Source: Bacteroidaceae bacterium
GTDB taxonomy: Bacteria; Bacteroidota; Bacteroidia; Bacteroidales; Bacteroidaceae
Assembly (NCBI GenBank): GCA_017622495.1
Contig: JAGAQY010000054.1
Location: forward strand, 52,455 to 116,454
Direction of reading: 5' to 3'
DNA: 64,000 nt
Part shown: positions 17,763 through 26,262 of the stretch, in pieces
Numbering within the stretch: the stretch's first letter is position 1
Layout of the letters: each line of letters begins with the position of its first letter
Made by a program: the position numbers and the translations under genes
The notes under the pieces: model-generated
Database searches by the model: none
What the model saw: only the letters and a program-made list of their open reading frames with translations
Told to the model about the DNA's origin: nothing

Positions 17763-19778
17763 TTATTTCAACAGACTCTTCACCTGATTATACACATTCT
17801 CAGCGGTGAAGCCCAGCTTCTCGTCGAGCACCTTGTAGGGAGCTGAGAATCCGAAGCTTTCGAGACCCCATACCTTGCCTTCGTGAGCAGGTACGAGACC
17901 TTGGAGGTTGACGGGCAATCCGGCTGTGAGGCCAAACTTCTTCACACCTGCGGGCAATACCTGAGCCTGATACTCGGGGCACTGGCTGCGGAAGAGTCCC
18001 TCAGAGGGTACGCTCACGATAGAGCACTTCACGCCATCCTTGCGCAGCAGCTCGGCACCAGCCACGAGGGTCGATACCTCAGAGCCTGAAGCTACAAGTA
18101 CCACGTCGGCATCGGCATCAGAGCCAGCTACCACGTAGGCACCCTTGGCAGCCTGAGCATAGTCGTTGCCTGCGGGCAGGTCGGCGATGTTCTGGCGAGA
18201 GAGGATGAGGGCGGTAGGTGTAGTGGTATTCTCCATAGCCAGGCGCCAGCACTCGGTAGTCTCCTGAGCGTCGGCAGGGCGGAGCACGAGCATTGAGTTG
18301 TGGCCCTTATGGTTTTTCAGCTTCTCCATCAGGCGGATCTGTGCCTCCTGCTCTACGGGCTCGTGGGTAGGACCATCCTCACCTACACGGAAGGCGTCGT
18401 GTGTCCAGATGAACTTCACGGGCAGTTCCATGAGGGCAGCCATACGTACGGCGGGCTTCATATAGTCAGAGAATACGAAGAAGGTACCGCAAGCGGCAAT
18501 CACACCACCGTGCAGTGCCATACCTATGCAGCAGCAAGCCATGGTGAGCTCGGCTACACCAGCCTGGAAGAAGGCACCGCTGAAGTCGCCCTTCACGAGT
18601 GCGTGGGTCTTCTTGAGGAAGCCGTCGGTCTTGTCAGAGTTAGAGAGGTCGGCCGATGCGCAGATCATGTTTTCCACCTGTGTGGCGAGAGCACCCAGTA
18701 CGGTAGCCGAAGCAGAGCGTGTAGCGTCGTTGGCCTTCTGCTGGATGGCAGCCCAGTCAACCTGCGGAGCCTTGCCGGCAAACCACTCGGCCATCTTCAC
18801 GGCAAGGTCGGGGTTCTCGGCAGCCCAAGCAGCCTTGGCGGCATACTTCTCGGCTACGATCTTCTCCAGCTCGGCAGCACGCTTAGCATAGAGCTCCTGC
18901 ACCTCGGGGAATATCTGGAATGGGTTCTCGGGGTCGCCACCGAGGTTCTTGATGGTGTTGATATAAGCATCGCCACCGAGGGGAGCGCCGTGTGTAGCGC
19001 AGTTGTTCTCGTAGCTGCTGCAGTCTGCCTTGAGGGCACCCTTACCCATGATGGTCTTACCTATGATGAGTGTGGGGCGCTCCTTCTCGGCCTTGGCCTC
19101 GATGATGGCAGCGCGTATTTCGTCGGCGTCGTTACCGTTGATGGTGATTACCTTCCAGTTCCATGCCTCGTACTTCTTGGCCACATCCTCACATGTCACC
19201 TCATGGCAGGTGGTAGAGAGCTGTATGTCGTTGGAGTCGTAGAACATGATGAGGTTGTCAAGTCCCAGGTGACCGGCGATACGTCCGGCGCCCTGTGAGA
19301 TTTCCTCCTGCACGCCACCGTCAGAGATGTATGCATAGATAGTCTGCCCCATCACGTCGCCCAGGCGAGCCTTGAGGAACTTGGCAGCGATGGCAGCACC
19401 CACAGCAAAGGTGTGGCCTTGGCCGAGGGGACCAGAAGTGTTTTCGATACCGCGCACGAGGTCTACCTCAGGGTGACCGGGTGTGGGGCTGCCCCACTGG
19501 CGCAGCTGAGCCAGCTCGTCAAGGGTAAACTTACCTGCCAATGCCAGCTGGGCATAGAGCATGGGAGCCATGTGGCCGGGGTCGAGGAAGAAACGGTCGC
19601 GACCCTCCCAGTAGGGGTTCTTGGGGTCGTACTCGAGGAACTCGCTATACAGTACGTTGATGAAGTCGGCACCACCCATAGCACCACCGGGGTGACCAGA
19701 CTTAGCTTTTTCTACCATTGATGCAGCCAAGATACGGATGTTGTCGGCCGCTTTGTTCATAAGTTTCTTGTCGTTCAT
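17763..19778 (-). CDS. tkt: Transketolase
   Basis: The product is 671 aa, standard for bacterial transketolase. It has KSGHPGGAMGGAD near the N-terminus, GPLGQGHTFAVGAAIA and the thiamine-diphosphate region with SDGGVQEEISQGAGRIAGH and LIMFYDSNDIQLS. The pyrimidine-binding domain contains THDAFRVGEDGPTHEPVEQ and the C-terminal domain ends near residue 671. It moves two-carbon units between pentose and hexose phosphates with thiamine diphosphate. It is the first gene of the tkt-rpiB operon; a TACCTTTA, close to TAnnTTTG, lies about 100 bp upstream. Confidence 0.98.
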   Translation of the reverse strand: MNDKKLMNKAADNIRILAASMVEKAKSGHPGGAMGGADFINVLYSEFLEYDPKNPYWEGRDRFFLDPGHMAPMLYAQLALAGKFTLDELAQLRQWGSPTPGHPEVDLVRGIENTSGPLGQGHTFAVGAAIAAKFLKARLGDVMGQTIYAYISDGGVQEEISQGAGRIAGHLGLDNLIMFYDSNDIQLSTTCHEVTCEDVAKKYEAWNWKVITINGNDADEIRAAIIEAKAEKERPTLIIGKTIMGKGALKADCSSYENNCATHGAPLGGDAYINTIKNLGGDPENPFQIFPEVQELYAKRAAELEKIVAEKYAAKAAWAAENPDLAVKMAEWFAGKAPQVDWAAIQQKANDATRSASATVLGALATQVENMICASADLSNSDKTDGFLKKTHALVKGDFSGAFFQAGVAELTMACCCIGMALHGGVIAACGTFFVFSDYMKPAVRMAALMELPVKFIWTHDAFRVGEDGPTHEPVEQEAQIRLMEKLKNHKGHNSMLVLRPADAQETTECWRLAMENTTTPTALILSRQNIADLPAGNDYAQAAKGAYVVAGSDADADVVLVASGSEVSTLVAGAELLRKDGVKCSIVSVPSEGLFRSQCPEYQAQVLPAGVKKFGLTAGLPVNLQGLVPAHEGKVWGLESFGFSAPYKVLDEKLGFTAENVYNQVKSLLK

Positions 19779-19960
19779 AACTATTGATTTTTATGAAATG
19801 ATATATAAAAATATTGTAGTTCTTTTCCGTTCATATAGGCACAAAATGTCTCTGCACACTATATCCCGTGTAAAGGTACAACTATTTTTTCATATTATCA
19901 GCAGCATCGCCCGATTTTCTTTTCTATTTATTGTGTCGTCTTGGGGTGTTGGCATAACAA

Positions 19961-19988
19961 ATAGCGCGAAGCCTGTGCTCCGCGCTAT
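19961..19988 (-). terminator. Terminator of superoxide dismutase gene
   Basis: ATAGCGCG (19961-19968) pairs with CGCGCTAT (19981-19988), extended by GCC/GGC-like inner pairing with one mismatch, 23 bp after the sod stop; T-rich sequence follows on the minus strand. Confidence 0.65.
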
Positions 19989-20011
19989 GCATACTTCATC
20001 CTTTACTGCTG

Positions 20012-20617
20012 CTACATCGGCAGTCGGTTTTCTATCACCTCCCAGTTGATGATGTTCCACAGCCCTTCGTAGTGGGCACGCTTGTCGAAAGCGTAGTCGA
20101 GATACCAGCTATGCTCCCAGCAGTCGATGCCCAGTATCGGTTTCAGCCCACGTCGCCACGGGTTACCTCCGCCGCTCTCTGTCACTATCAGTAGCCGGCC
20201 CTCGGTGTCGGCTACGAGCCATACCCATCCACTGCCGAAGACGTTCATGGCCGCATCGGTCATCTGTCTTTTGAATGTCTCCATTCCGCCGAAGTGGTAG
20301 TTGATGGCATTGGTGAGTCGTCCACCAGGCGCCTTGTATTGCGATGCTGGCACAAATTGCTCAAAGTAGAGCCGATGGTTCATCACCTGTCCAGCGTTGT
20401 TGTAGATGGGGCCGTCGGGTGCCTGCTGCACTATCTCCTCCACCAGCAGTCCCTCGTATTCGCTGCCGGGTATCAGCTTGTTCAGATTGTTGACATAGGC
20501 GGCAAGGTGCTTGCCATGATGGTTCTTGATGGTCTCCTTGCTGATGACGGGTTCCAGTCCATCGCTCGGGTAGGGGAGCACCGGCAGCGTATAGGCTGCA
20601 ATCTTTGTAGTTACCAT
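20012..20617 (-). CDS. sodB: Superoxide dismutase, Fe/Mn family
   Basis: The product is 201 aa from ATG 20617 (MVTTKIAAYTLPVLPYPSDGL); a longer frame upstream adds residues with no family match. Metal ligands are visible: His in the NHHGKHL helix (about 33), His in QVMNHRLYFEQF (about 82), and Asp and His in IDCWEHSWYLDY (about 166 and 170). It dismutates superoxide. Bacteroides and Porphyromonas relatives accept either iron or manganese; the residue pattern here does not decide. The symbol is by family. It is monocistronic. Confidence 0.95.
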   Translation of the reverse strand: MVTTKIAAYTLPVLPYPSDGLEPVISKETIKNHHGKHLAAYVNNLNKLIPGSEYEGLLVEEIVQQAPDGPIYNNAGQVMNHRLYFEQFVPASQYKAPGGRLTNAINYHFGGMETFKRQMTDAAMNVFGSGWVWLVADTEGRLLIVTESGGGNPWRRGLKPILGIDCWEHSWYLDYAFDKRAHYEGLWNIINWEVIENRLPM

Positions 20618-20730
20618 AATGAAAGTAGATAATAGGGTTATATACATATGCAATGTCTTTGATGCTTGCATTAACAACCTGTCATCCTCCGATAATGTTC
20701 ATCGCCGCCGTGGCAAAGTGGCATTGATAG

Positions 20731-20830
20731 CTTTTCTATGGCGCCCTGCAAGGCACATAGGACTTTCTAGGCATCCCTATACTATCCTAGGTTTTCCTAG
20801 AATTTCCTAGGCTTTCCTAGAATAGCCTAT
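20731..20830 (+). repeat. Decamer array (NNNTTCCTAG) downstream of four-helix gene
   Basis: About eight to nine units with an exact 10-bp period, with CTAG or CTAT at the end of each (best at 20761-20830). The array runs straight into the TAG stop codon of the four-helix gene (20831-20833 on the plus strand). Confidence 0.85.
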
Positions 20831-21502
20831 CTACTCCCCCTTCACTATCCGCTCCAGCTCAGCTATGCGCTGCTTTAGCGCGGCGTTTTCCGTGCGCAGC
20901 GCAGCGTTCTCGGCCTCCAGCTGCTGCATGCGCTCATCTTGAGCCTGGCGGTAGCCAGTGCGTGCGGCATACATTCGCTCCTTGATGCCACCCTCGGTGA
21001 CGAAACGCTCCTCCAAAGTGCGCAGGTAGGCACACATCATCTTATCCGTCTGGTGGCATAGGGTGAGCAGCAGGTTGGCATACTCCTCATCCGTCATCTT
21101 GTTTACAAGCGGTGCATACGCCTCATAGTCATTCTGCTTCCGACAGAACTTGCGCATCTTCTTCTGCCGCGCACTATCCTTGGGCCACACCTTCAGGTGA
21201 TGCGTGTTGAGGTAGTCGAGATAGTCGGCACGTAGCTCTTGTAGACTACCCCGGGCGGTGTTGATAAGCCGTATCTCCACTTCGGAGCTCGTCTGCCCAT
21301 CTTCACTTCCCTCGATGATGTTCTGCTTGCCACTGCGGGCAGCCTGCACCATCTGGTCCACCGTGCGGTCTCCATGAGCAGGAAGGAAACGCTTGCAAAA
21401 CGCCACCGTCAACTGATATATGGCATCACTCTTGCGGTAGAAGTAGAGCCCTTCCCATACCGTAGCCTTCTTCAGTACCTTGTCTTTGGAGTCGTAGTTC
21501 AT
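20831..21502 (-). CDS. Four-helix bundle suffix-domain protein with C-terminal coiled coil
   Basis: The product is 223 aa. Residues about 10-150 match the Bacteroidetes four-helix bundle / S23-like group, in the suffix-domain variety: GDRTVDQMVQAARSGKQNI followed by EGSEDGQTSSEVEIRLINTARGSL and then a DYLDYL helix. Residues about 185-220 form a regular heptad coiled coil (LEAENAALRTENAALKQRIAEL). Relatives include rRNA-intervening-sequence proteins and the Avd accessory protein of diversity-generating retroelements, which bind nucleic acid; no reverse transcriptase or variable repeat is present here. The gene is bracketed by decamer arrays and lies next to the McrBC operon. Its own function is unknown. 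Confidence 0.8.
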   Translation of the reverse strand: MNYDSKDKVLKKATVWEGLYFYRKSDAIYQLTVAFCKRFLPAHGDRTVDQMVQAARSGKQNIIEGSEDGQTSSEVEIRLINTARGSLQELRADYLDYLNTHHLKVWPKDSARQKKMRKFCRKQNDYEAYAPLVNKMTDEEYANLLLTLCHQTDKMMCAYLRTLEERFVTEGGIKERMYAARTGYRQAQDERMQQLEAENAALRTENAALKQRIAELERIVKGE

Positions 21503-21517
21503 GGTGTATGTGTTTGT

Positions 21518-21580
21518 TGTTATTGTTGGTTATTATTAGCTATTGGTTGTTATTAGCTATTGGTTGTTATTATTAGTTTG
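21518..21580 (+). repeat. TTATTAGCTATTGGTTG direct repeats
   Basis: Two complete copies and partial copies of a 17-bp unit lie in the leader of the four-helix gene, between its start and the decamer array. Confidence 0.6.
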
Positions 21581-21593
21581 TTCTATTATTTAG

Positions 21594-21684
21594 CGCTCCC
21601 TAGGTTTTTCATAGAGCTTCCTGGGATCTCCTATTACTTCCTATAGCCTCCTAGAATCTCCTAGAAGACCCTACCCATCCTAAT
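21594..21684 (+). repeat. Decamer array (NNNTYCCTAN) upstream of four-helix gene
   Basis: About nine units with exact 10-bp spacing and a pyrimidine-rich CCTA core, in the same plus-strand polarity as the array at 20731-20830. The sequence between 21685 and the mcrC stop at 21765 shows nothing recognisable. Confidence 0.8.
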
Positions 21685-21764
21685 CGCAAGCAAAGTTAAT
21701 AAATATGTTGCCTGACAGCAACACTCCAGGTAACTTTTCTATGGTTCCGAAAACGGAGTGTATA

Positions 21765-23090
21765 TTATCTTAGGCTCTGAATATACTCTCTGCAAAGCCT
21801 CTTGTACTCTACTTCATTTATTCTCATTGTTTCCGAGAATTCACCAAACGTTGTAGCATGCTTCGGTATTGGGAAGCCTACTTTAATGACACATCCTTCG
21901 GTATCTATAATTTGATGTCTGCTTATCTTTACTGAGTCGCTATCAGACACCGGGTGCAGCAACAGTCCTATCTTGGCATTCCACCTGTACATATAGGTGA
22001 TGGTTTTGTAATATATGGCCGTGGCGCTTTCTTCGTTTCTGTAACTCTTTTGTTTGTCTAGCAAAATATACTTTGCATCAGCAACAACAGAGAAGTCCTT
22101 TGATAAATAGTCGGGGATAATCTGTTGCCCTGTATCAAAGAGGTTCCATCGTTTCCCTTTTCCTTTTAGGTAATGGTTGAAACTCTCCTTCAATACTATA
22201 CCCAAATACTCCTCCCATAGCCAAGCGCCATCAAACAGCACTCCGTATATCTCGTCCTTTTTCTGGCCATATTTCAAGTGCTCGTGTCGAAGGATCTGCA
22301 GGCATAGCTTTCTCAAAGGCTCATACTCCGTATATAGCGAGTGGCGTACGGGCTTCAAGTTTCTATTGATGACTGACTGGCGTTGATTCTTCTGGTAGCT
22401 TTCGGTCACTTGTGTAATTTGTGAAACGAAATCCTTAGTCTCCGTATCGCAACTTAATATGTTGGCTCCCCATTTGTGGCAGCGTATATGCTCGATGGTG
22501 TGGCGGATGAGCTGTGTTGTGTCATTATCATATAGATACTCTCTCGTGCGATAGGCGATGTTCCCTGCAAATGGCAAATTGGTACGTAGATGCCTGCTTA
22601 CATCAATTGTACCTCTTACATTCGCATCGTTGTAATGCCTCGTTTGATATTCTCTATATACGCCTTGGCGGAGAGCCTTTTTCAATAAGTGGGGGAAGAG
22701 ATAGAGCGAGAAGTCGAAGACCTTTTCCTTGCTGGTCGTATGCTTCAAATCGAAGATGTGGACTCCAAACACCTTTTGTAGCATATAGTGTAAGAAGTAA
22801 TCCTCATCATTCTTCTCGTCTAAATTTTTGGTGAAGCGCGAGCGTATGGTGAGCTGTGTCTTATTCTTGCCTATAAATCCTACAATATTGTTGGTATGGA
22901 TTTTCCCCTCCTCTTCATCGAAAGTACAGATACACTTCTCCCCGAACCCTTCATCATATTTCGTAAAGCTATGCGGAAATACTAAAAGGTTCGGATGGTC
23001 TTTGAGTGCCTTGATCGCTGCTATCGACTTAATGTCAGCAGCTAAGCATTCATCGACTTGTGCGCCTCCATTCCAATCGGTGGTTATCAT
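21765..23090 (-). CDS. mcrC: McrC-like nuclease subunit of type IV restriction system
   Basis: The product is 441 aa. It begins with the McrC N-terminal domain (HPNLLVFPHSFTKYDEGFGEKCI, NIVGFIGKN, LTIRSRF) and carries a PD-(D/E)xK nuclease core near 320-345: IIPDYLSKDFSVVADAKYILLD supplies the Asp and the D-A-K signature. It cuts DNA when driven by the McrB GTPase motor. The start codon overlaps the mcrB stop by 4 bp (ATGA), indicating translational coupling. Base composition is AT-rich compared with the flanking housekeeping genes, as expected for transferred defence genes. Confidence 0.92.
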   Translation of the reverse strand: MITTDWNGGAQVDECLAADIKSIAAIKALKDHPNLLVFPHSFTKYDEGFGEKCICTFDEEEGKIHTNNIVGFIGKNKTQLTIRSRFTKNLDEKNDEDYFLHYMLQKVFGVHIFDLKHTTSKEKVFDFSLYLFPHLLKKALRQGVYREYQTRHYNDANVRGTIDVSRHLRTNLPFAGNIAYRTREYLYDNDTTQLIRHTIEHIRCHKWGANILSCDTETKDFVSQITQVTESYQKNQRQSVINRNLKPVRHSLYTEYEPLRKLCLQILRHEHLKYGQKKDEIYGVLFDGAWLWEEYLGIVLKESFNHYLKGKGKRWNLFDTGQQIIPDYLSKDFSVVADAKYILLDKQKSYRNEESATAIYYKTITYMYRWNAKIGLLLHPVSDSDSVKISRHQIIDTEGCVIKVGFPIPKHATTFGEFSETMRINEVEYKRLCREYIQSLR

Positions 23091-25516
23091 TCTTCGTTCA
23101 AGTCGTAAGCTTTTTTCAATGCATCCAATGATTCCTCTGCGTCGGGCATACCGCGAAGATACTCTTTGAGCAGTCCTGCTAATTTAAGCTCCCACAATGC
23201 GTCAAAGTCATCAACGCCTTTGAAATATGCAGCACCGATATGGAACGAGCTATTGAACCCTTCAATCTCAGATATAGCATTGTTCAGACTCATCATTCTT
23301 TCAGTAGCTTCTGCACCGAGTTCCATATTTAGAGCACTCTCTTCTGCTGTAATTTCCTTGAAAGTAAATCGGCGTCTCATAGCAAAGTCCATACACTCTA
23401 CGCTACGGTCAATATCGTTCATCGTGCCGATGATATATACATTTTCTGGGATGTAGAAGCCGTCTTTGAAAGGATCATCCTCTGTAATCAGATTCTGATA
23501 TTGTGTCTGTACTTTACCTTTCTTACCTCTATACCCGGGGTCAATAGAGAAGAACAATTCACCGAAGATTTTGGAGATTTCGCCTCGGTTGATTTCGTCG
23601 ATGATGAAGACAAATTTCTTTTCGGGAACAGGAACCACACTTTTAGTTTTAGTGAGAGGTACTGCTTTTTTTGTGAGTGCATTATACAAAACATAGATGT
23701 AAGAGTCAGGCTGAGTTCTATATTTACGCCCGAAATATGTCTGGATATCTCCACCTCCTTTAATGTCAACCTTATTTTCTAATAGGGTGGTAAGATCAGA
23801 TTTAGGCAGCGAAACTTCACTTGTTTTCTCGTTAGCAGGAATTCTTACTATTATTGATTTCTCTTTATTGTCGATTATATAGAAAGCGTTTTTGGTTCCT
23901 GAAGTTTCAAACATAGTTTCATTCTCCATAGACTCCTCGATGAATCCTTCAAGTAAATCGCGAACCGACAACTCGTTTTGCAATGTTTGAACAGTTTTTT
24001 TAGAATCTAAAAGGTTCTGTAAGGCGATAGCGCAGAATTCTTTGAAAGTTCCATCTTTTCTCTCAAATCCAATATTCCCATTGTCGTTTTTAGGACGAAG
24101 GCCTTCTACAAAATCTGTATAATCATAAGATGGATGGAATTGTACAAAACCGCATTGCTCAACAAATTTTGTGTCTTCTTCGAATCCTTCAGGAACATTG
24201 CCCTCATAAATCATCTGTGCGGCAACTTGTTTGGCTAGATAGGTCTTTCCAGTACCAGGAGCACCGTTAAGAATAAGATTACTATTATTCAACAGCAACT
24301 TAATGTATGCTGCATACTTGTCATTATACATACCCTCTTTAGCCTCTTCTGTTTTACCTTCCACTATCATAGCTTCAATTTTCTTTACATAGTCGGGATA
24401 CTTCGTAATATCTGTTAATGTCTTTTGCACGATATTGCCTAATTCCCATTTGCCGATATGCGTCCATTCAATTTTTCTTGTATGACGATAATTCTCTTGA
24501 GAAGAGTCGTAAATATAATCAGACTTAACAATACCTCTTCCTATAATACAGCTTAGCCCTTGCTTGGCGTATACAACATCGCCGGGTTGCATTACATGCG
24601 AGAATTCCCAGACAGCCAAACCGTCATTCATGAAAGAAGAGTCAGGATTATTGTATCTGTCTTTTAATTCGTCCTTACATCCTTCTAAACTATTGATTTC
24701 TGACAAATCTCCTAGGCTATCCCACCCAATACAAATTATATTTTGCTTTAGACAACGCTCCCATTTTGAGGCATTCTCCCCAGGGGCATACATCCAATAT
24801 TTCTTTTCTGTAGCTTTTGAGGATGTTACCGTTGTTGCTTTCTTTTTCTTCAAGTAATATCCTAAATCTACCGTGGCAGTTCTCATTAAACTGTCGGGAT
24901 AGCAACTTGGGGTTATAACTTCCTCAAACATCGCTTTTAACTCTTGATCTTCAAGCAAATGATTAGAAATGCTGTCGTATAGTTCGTATGTCTTTATTAC
25001 AGCATTAGCTTTCAGAGGCGTTAGTTTGATTTCTATTCCTAGCTTGTCAAATAGGATTTTTGCGACAGAAGGTTTATAAATATAGTACTTATTAGGATAG
25101 CGCAACCAAAGATAGGTACTGACTACATTAAAAGTCTGGTAGTGGTTTCTTCCTCCTTTAACATCCCATTTTTTGTGTACTTGTTCAATGCCTGCAATAA
25201 ATGTGTCTATGCGCTCTTTTAAGTCTAAAGATTCATCGAACAGGATAGAAAAAAGTTCTTTTATCTCTTCGGTGTATAAGGTCGCATATTTTTCAATCAT
25301 CTTTCTAGGAAAATTGCTCATTGAGGCTAGCAAGTTTGCAGTCTTGCTCAATGAACGAGAAAGCATTGCAGGGAAATCCTCTGCGTCAATATTCCAATTG
25401 TCTTGGAAATGTTTTGCGGCTTCCCATTTATATAATTCAAGAGGTATGTTTTCTTTGAAATCAGCTTTATACTCTTCTACTAATTTCTGCAGTTTTTCTT
25501 GGTCGATAGCAATCAT
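23087..25516 (-). CDS. mcrB: McrB-like GTPase with EVE-like N-terminal reader domain
   Basis: The product is 809 aa. The AAA+ core has Walker A GAPGTGKT (about 420), Walker B FVFIIDEINRGEISKIFGEL (about 638) and the McrB signature IGTMNDIDRS (about 700), which takes the place of the usual sensor region and gives GTP specificity. Residues about 240-375 (YWMYAPGENASKWERC, IICIGWDSLGD, PGDVVYAKQGLSCIIGRGIV) look like an EVE/PUA-type domain that reads modified bases. Residues 1-230 are helical with no named fold. It is expected to recognise modified cytosine and translocate DNA for McrC. A good promoter precedes it. Confidence 0.92.
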   Translation of the reverse strand: MIAIDQEKLQKLVEEYKADFKENIPLELYKWEAAKHFQDNWNIDAEDFPAMLSRSLSKTANLLASMSNFPRKMIEKYATLYTEEIKELFSILFDESLDLKERIDTFIAGIEQVHKKWDVKGGRNHYQTFNVVSTYLWLRYPNKYYIYKPSVAKILFDKLGIEIKLTPLKANAVIKTYELYDSISNHLLEDQELKAMFEEVITPSCYPDSLMRTATVDLGYYLKKKKATTVTSSKATEKKYWMYAPGENASKWERCLKQNIICIGWDSLGDLSEINSLEGCKDELKDRYNNPDSSFMNDGLAVWEFSHVMQPGDVVYAKQGLSCIIGRGIVKSDYIYDSSQENYRHTRKIEWTHIGKWELGNIVQKTLTDITKYPDYVKKIEAMIVEGKTEEAKEGMYNDKYAAYIKLLLNNSNLILNGAPGTGKTYLAKQVAAQMIYEGNVPEGFEEDTKFVEQCGFVQFHPSYDYTDFVEGLRPKNDNGNIGFERKDGTFKEFCAIALQNLLDSKKTVQTLQNELSVRDLLEGFIEESMENETMFETSGTKNAFYIIDNKEKSIIVRIPANEKTSEVSLPKSDLTTLLENKVDIKGGGDIQTYFGRKYRTQPDSYIYVLYNALTKKAVPLTKTKSVVPVPEKKFVFIIDEINRGEISKIFGELFFSIDPGYRGKKGKVQTQYQNLITEDDPFKDGFYIPENVYIIGTMNDIDRSVECMDFAMRRRFTFKEITAEESALNMELGAEATERMMSLNNAISEIEGFNSSFHIGAAYFKGVDDFDALWELKLAGLLKEYLRGMPDAEESLDALKKAYDLNEE

Positions 25517-25545
25517 AGTCTTATCGTTCGTTTATTCTTTTGCCC

Positions 25546-25576
25546 CAAAGTTAAAAAGTTAAATCCGTATCTGCAA
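25546..25576 (-). promoter_or_regulatory. mcrBC promoter
   Basis: On the minus strand TTG (25576-25574) and TAACTTTG (25553-25546) are 20 bp apart, a full -33/-7 match, 30 bp before the mcrB start. Confidence 0.65.
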
Positions 25577-25595
25577 GCATCTCACAGGAAAGTAA

Positions 25596-25696
25596 TAGGA
25601 ATAAGGCCACTTGGCGGTGGGGGCGAACCACTCATCAGGGCTTTCGCGCTGGAAACGTTCCACACATCCTTCCTCTACCAAGTGGGGCTATTCCTA
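25596..25696. repeat. 101-bp imperfect inverted-repeat segment
   Basis: The 19-bp arms at 25596-25614 and 25678-25696 are reverse complements with three mismatches. The 63-bp centre contains no complete gene, though a minus-strand frame (VERFQRESPDEWFAPTAKW...) of about 40 codons crosses it. It may be a folded RNA or a small MITE-like relic. Confidence 0.5.
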
Positions 25697-25702
25697 TATA
25701 TG

Positions 25703-26173
25703 TCAATCCTCCATAATAATATATTCCTCGTTCCTCAGCAGATAATCCAGTGCCTCGGAGTGTTTCTTCACTTGCTTGGTGTGGCCGCCAATGCTGCCGC
25801 GGAGGAGGTTGTGGCGCAGGTCGTTGAGCTTCACTTGCAGGGCTGCTTCGTTACCTGAGGCTTCGATGCTGCGGATATAGTCCATATAGGGCACGCTCTT
25901 GTCGTGGGTGAGCACCTGCAGGGTGCGGATAATCTTGGGGGCTACGCCCATCTCGCGCAGTCGCTCGAAGGTGTAGTCGGAGTCTTCGACGACGTCGTGA
26001 AGGAAGCCCACACACATCTCCGTGAGGTTCTTGCCCTCCATGCCCACAGCCAATGGGTGCAATATGGCTGGCTTGCCATCGAGGTCTACTTGGCCCTTGT
26101 GTGCATCGAGGGCTATGGCAAGGGCAAGCTCCACTTGCTCGTTGTTCACATAGATACGTTTCTTCTGTTCCAT
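25703..26173 (-). CDS. HD-domain protein, small alarmone hydrolase-like
   Basis: The product is 156 aa. It has the HD phosphohydrolase pattern of the SpoT/MESH1 hydrolase domain: AHKGQVDLDGKPAILHPLAVG (first His), FLHDVVEDSDYT (HD pair), LTHDKSVPYMDYI and VKLNDLRHN. SpoT-type domains remove the 3' pyrophosphate of (p)ppGpp with manganese; here the substrate is inferred from family only. There is no synthetase or TGS/ACT domain. It is cytoplasmic and starts just after a run of AAACTCT repeats that serves as its leader. Confidence 0.85.
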   Translation of the reverse strand: MEQKKRIYVNNEQVELALAIALDAHKGQVDLDGKPAILHPLAVGMEGKNLTEMCVGFLHDVVEDSDYTFERLREMGVAPKIIRTLQVLTHDKSVPYMDYIRSIEASGNEAALQVKLNDLRHNLLRGSIGGHTKQVKKHSEALDYLLRNEEYIIMED

Positions 26174-26183
26174 AATAGTGCAG

Positions 26184-26220
26184 AGTTTAGTGTTTAGAGT
26201 TTAGAGTTTAGTGTTTAGTG
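26184..26220 (-). repeat. CTAAACT heptamer tract, leader of HD gene
   Basis: Five heptamers (TTTAGAG or TTTAGTG on the plus strand) end 11 bp before the HD-gene start codon. The same unit in the same sense precedes pepP and ccsA. Confidence 0.75.
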
Positions 26221-26262
26221 TTGCCATTCGGATGGTCACTTTCAATTCTCAATTTTCAATTC

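Noticed and set aside
20831..21502. Diversity-generating retroelement, because the protein resembles Avd
   Set aside because: No reverse transcriptase, template repeat or variable-repeat gene in the window.
20731..21684. Decamer arrays as a CRISPR or integron
   Set aside because: 10-bp period, no spacers, no integrase or attC-like structure.
25703..26173. HD protein as a full RelA/SpoT synthetase-hydrolase
   Set aside because: Only the hydrolase-like HD domain is present in 156 residues.
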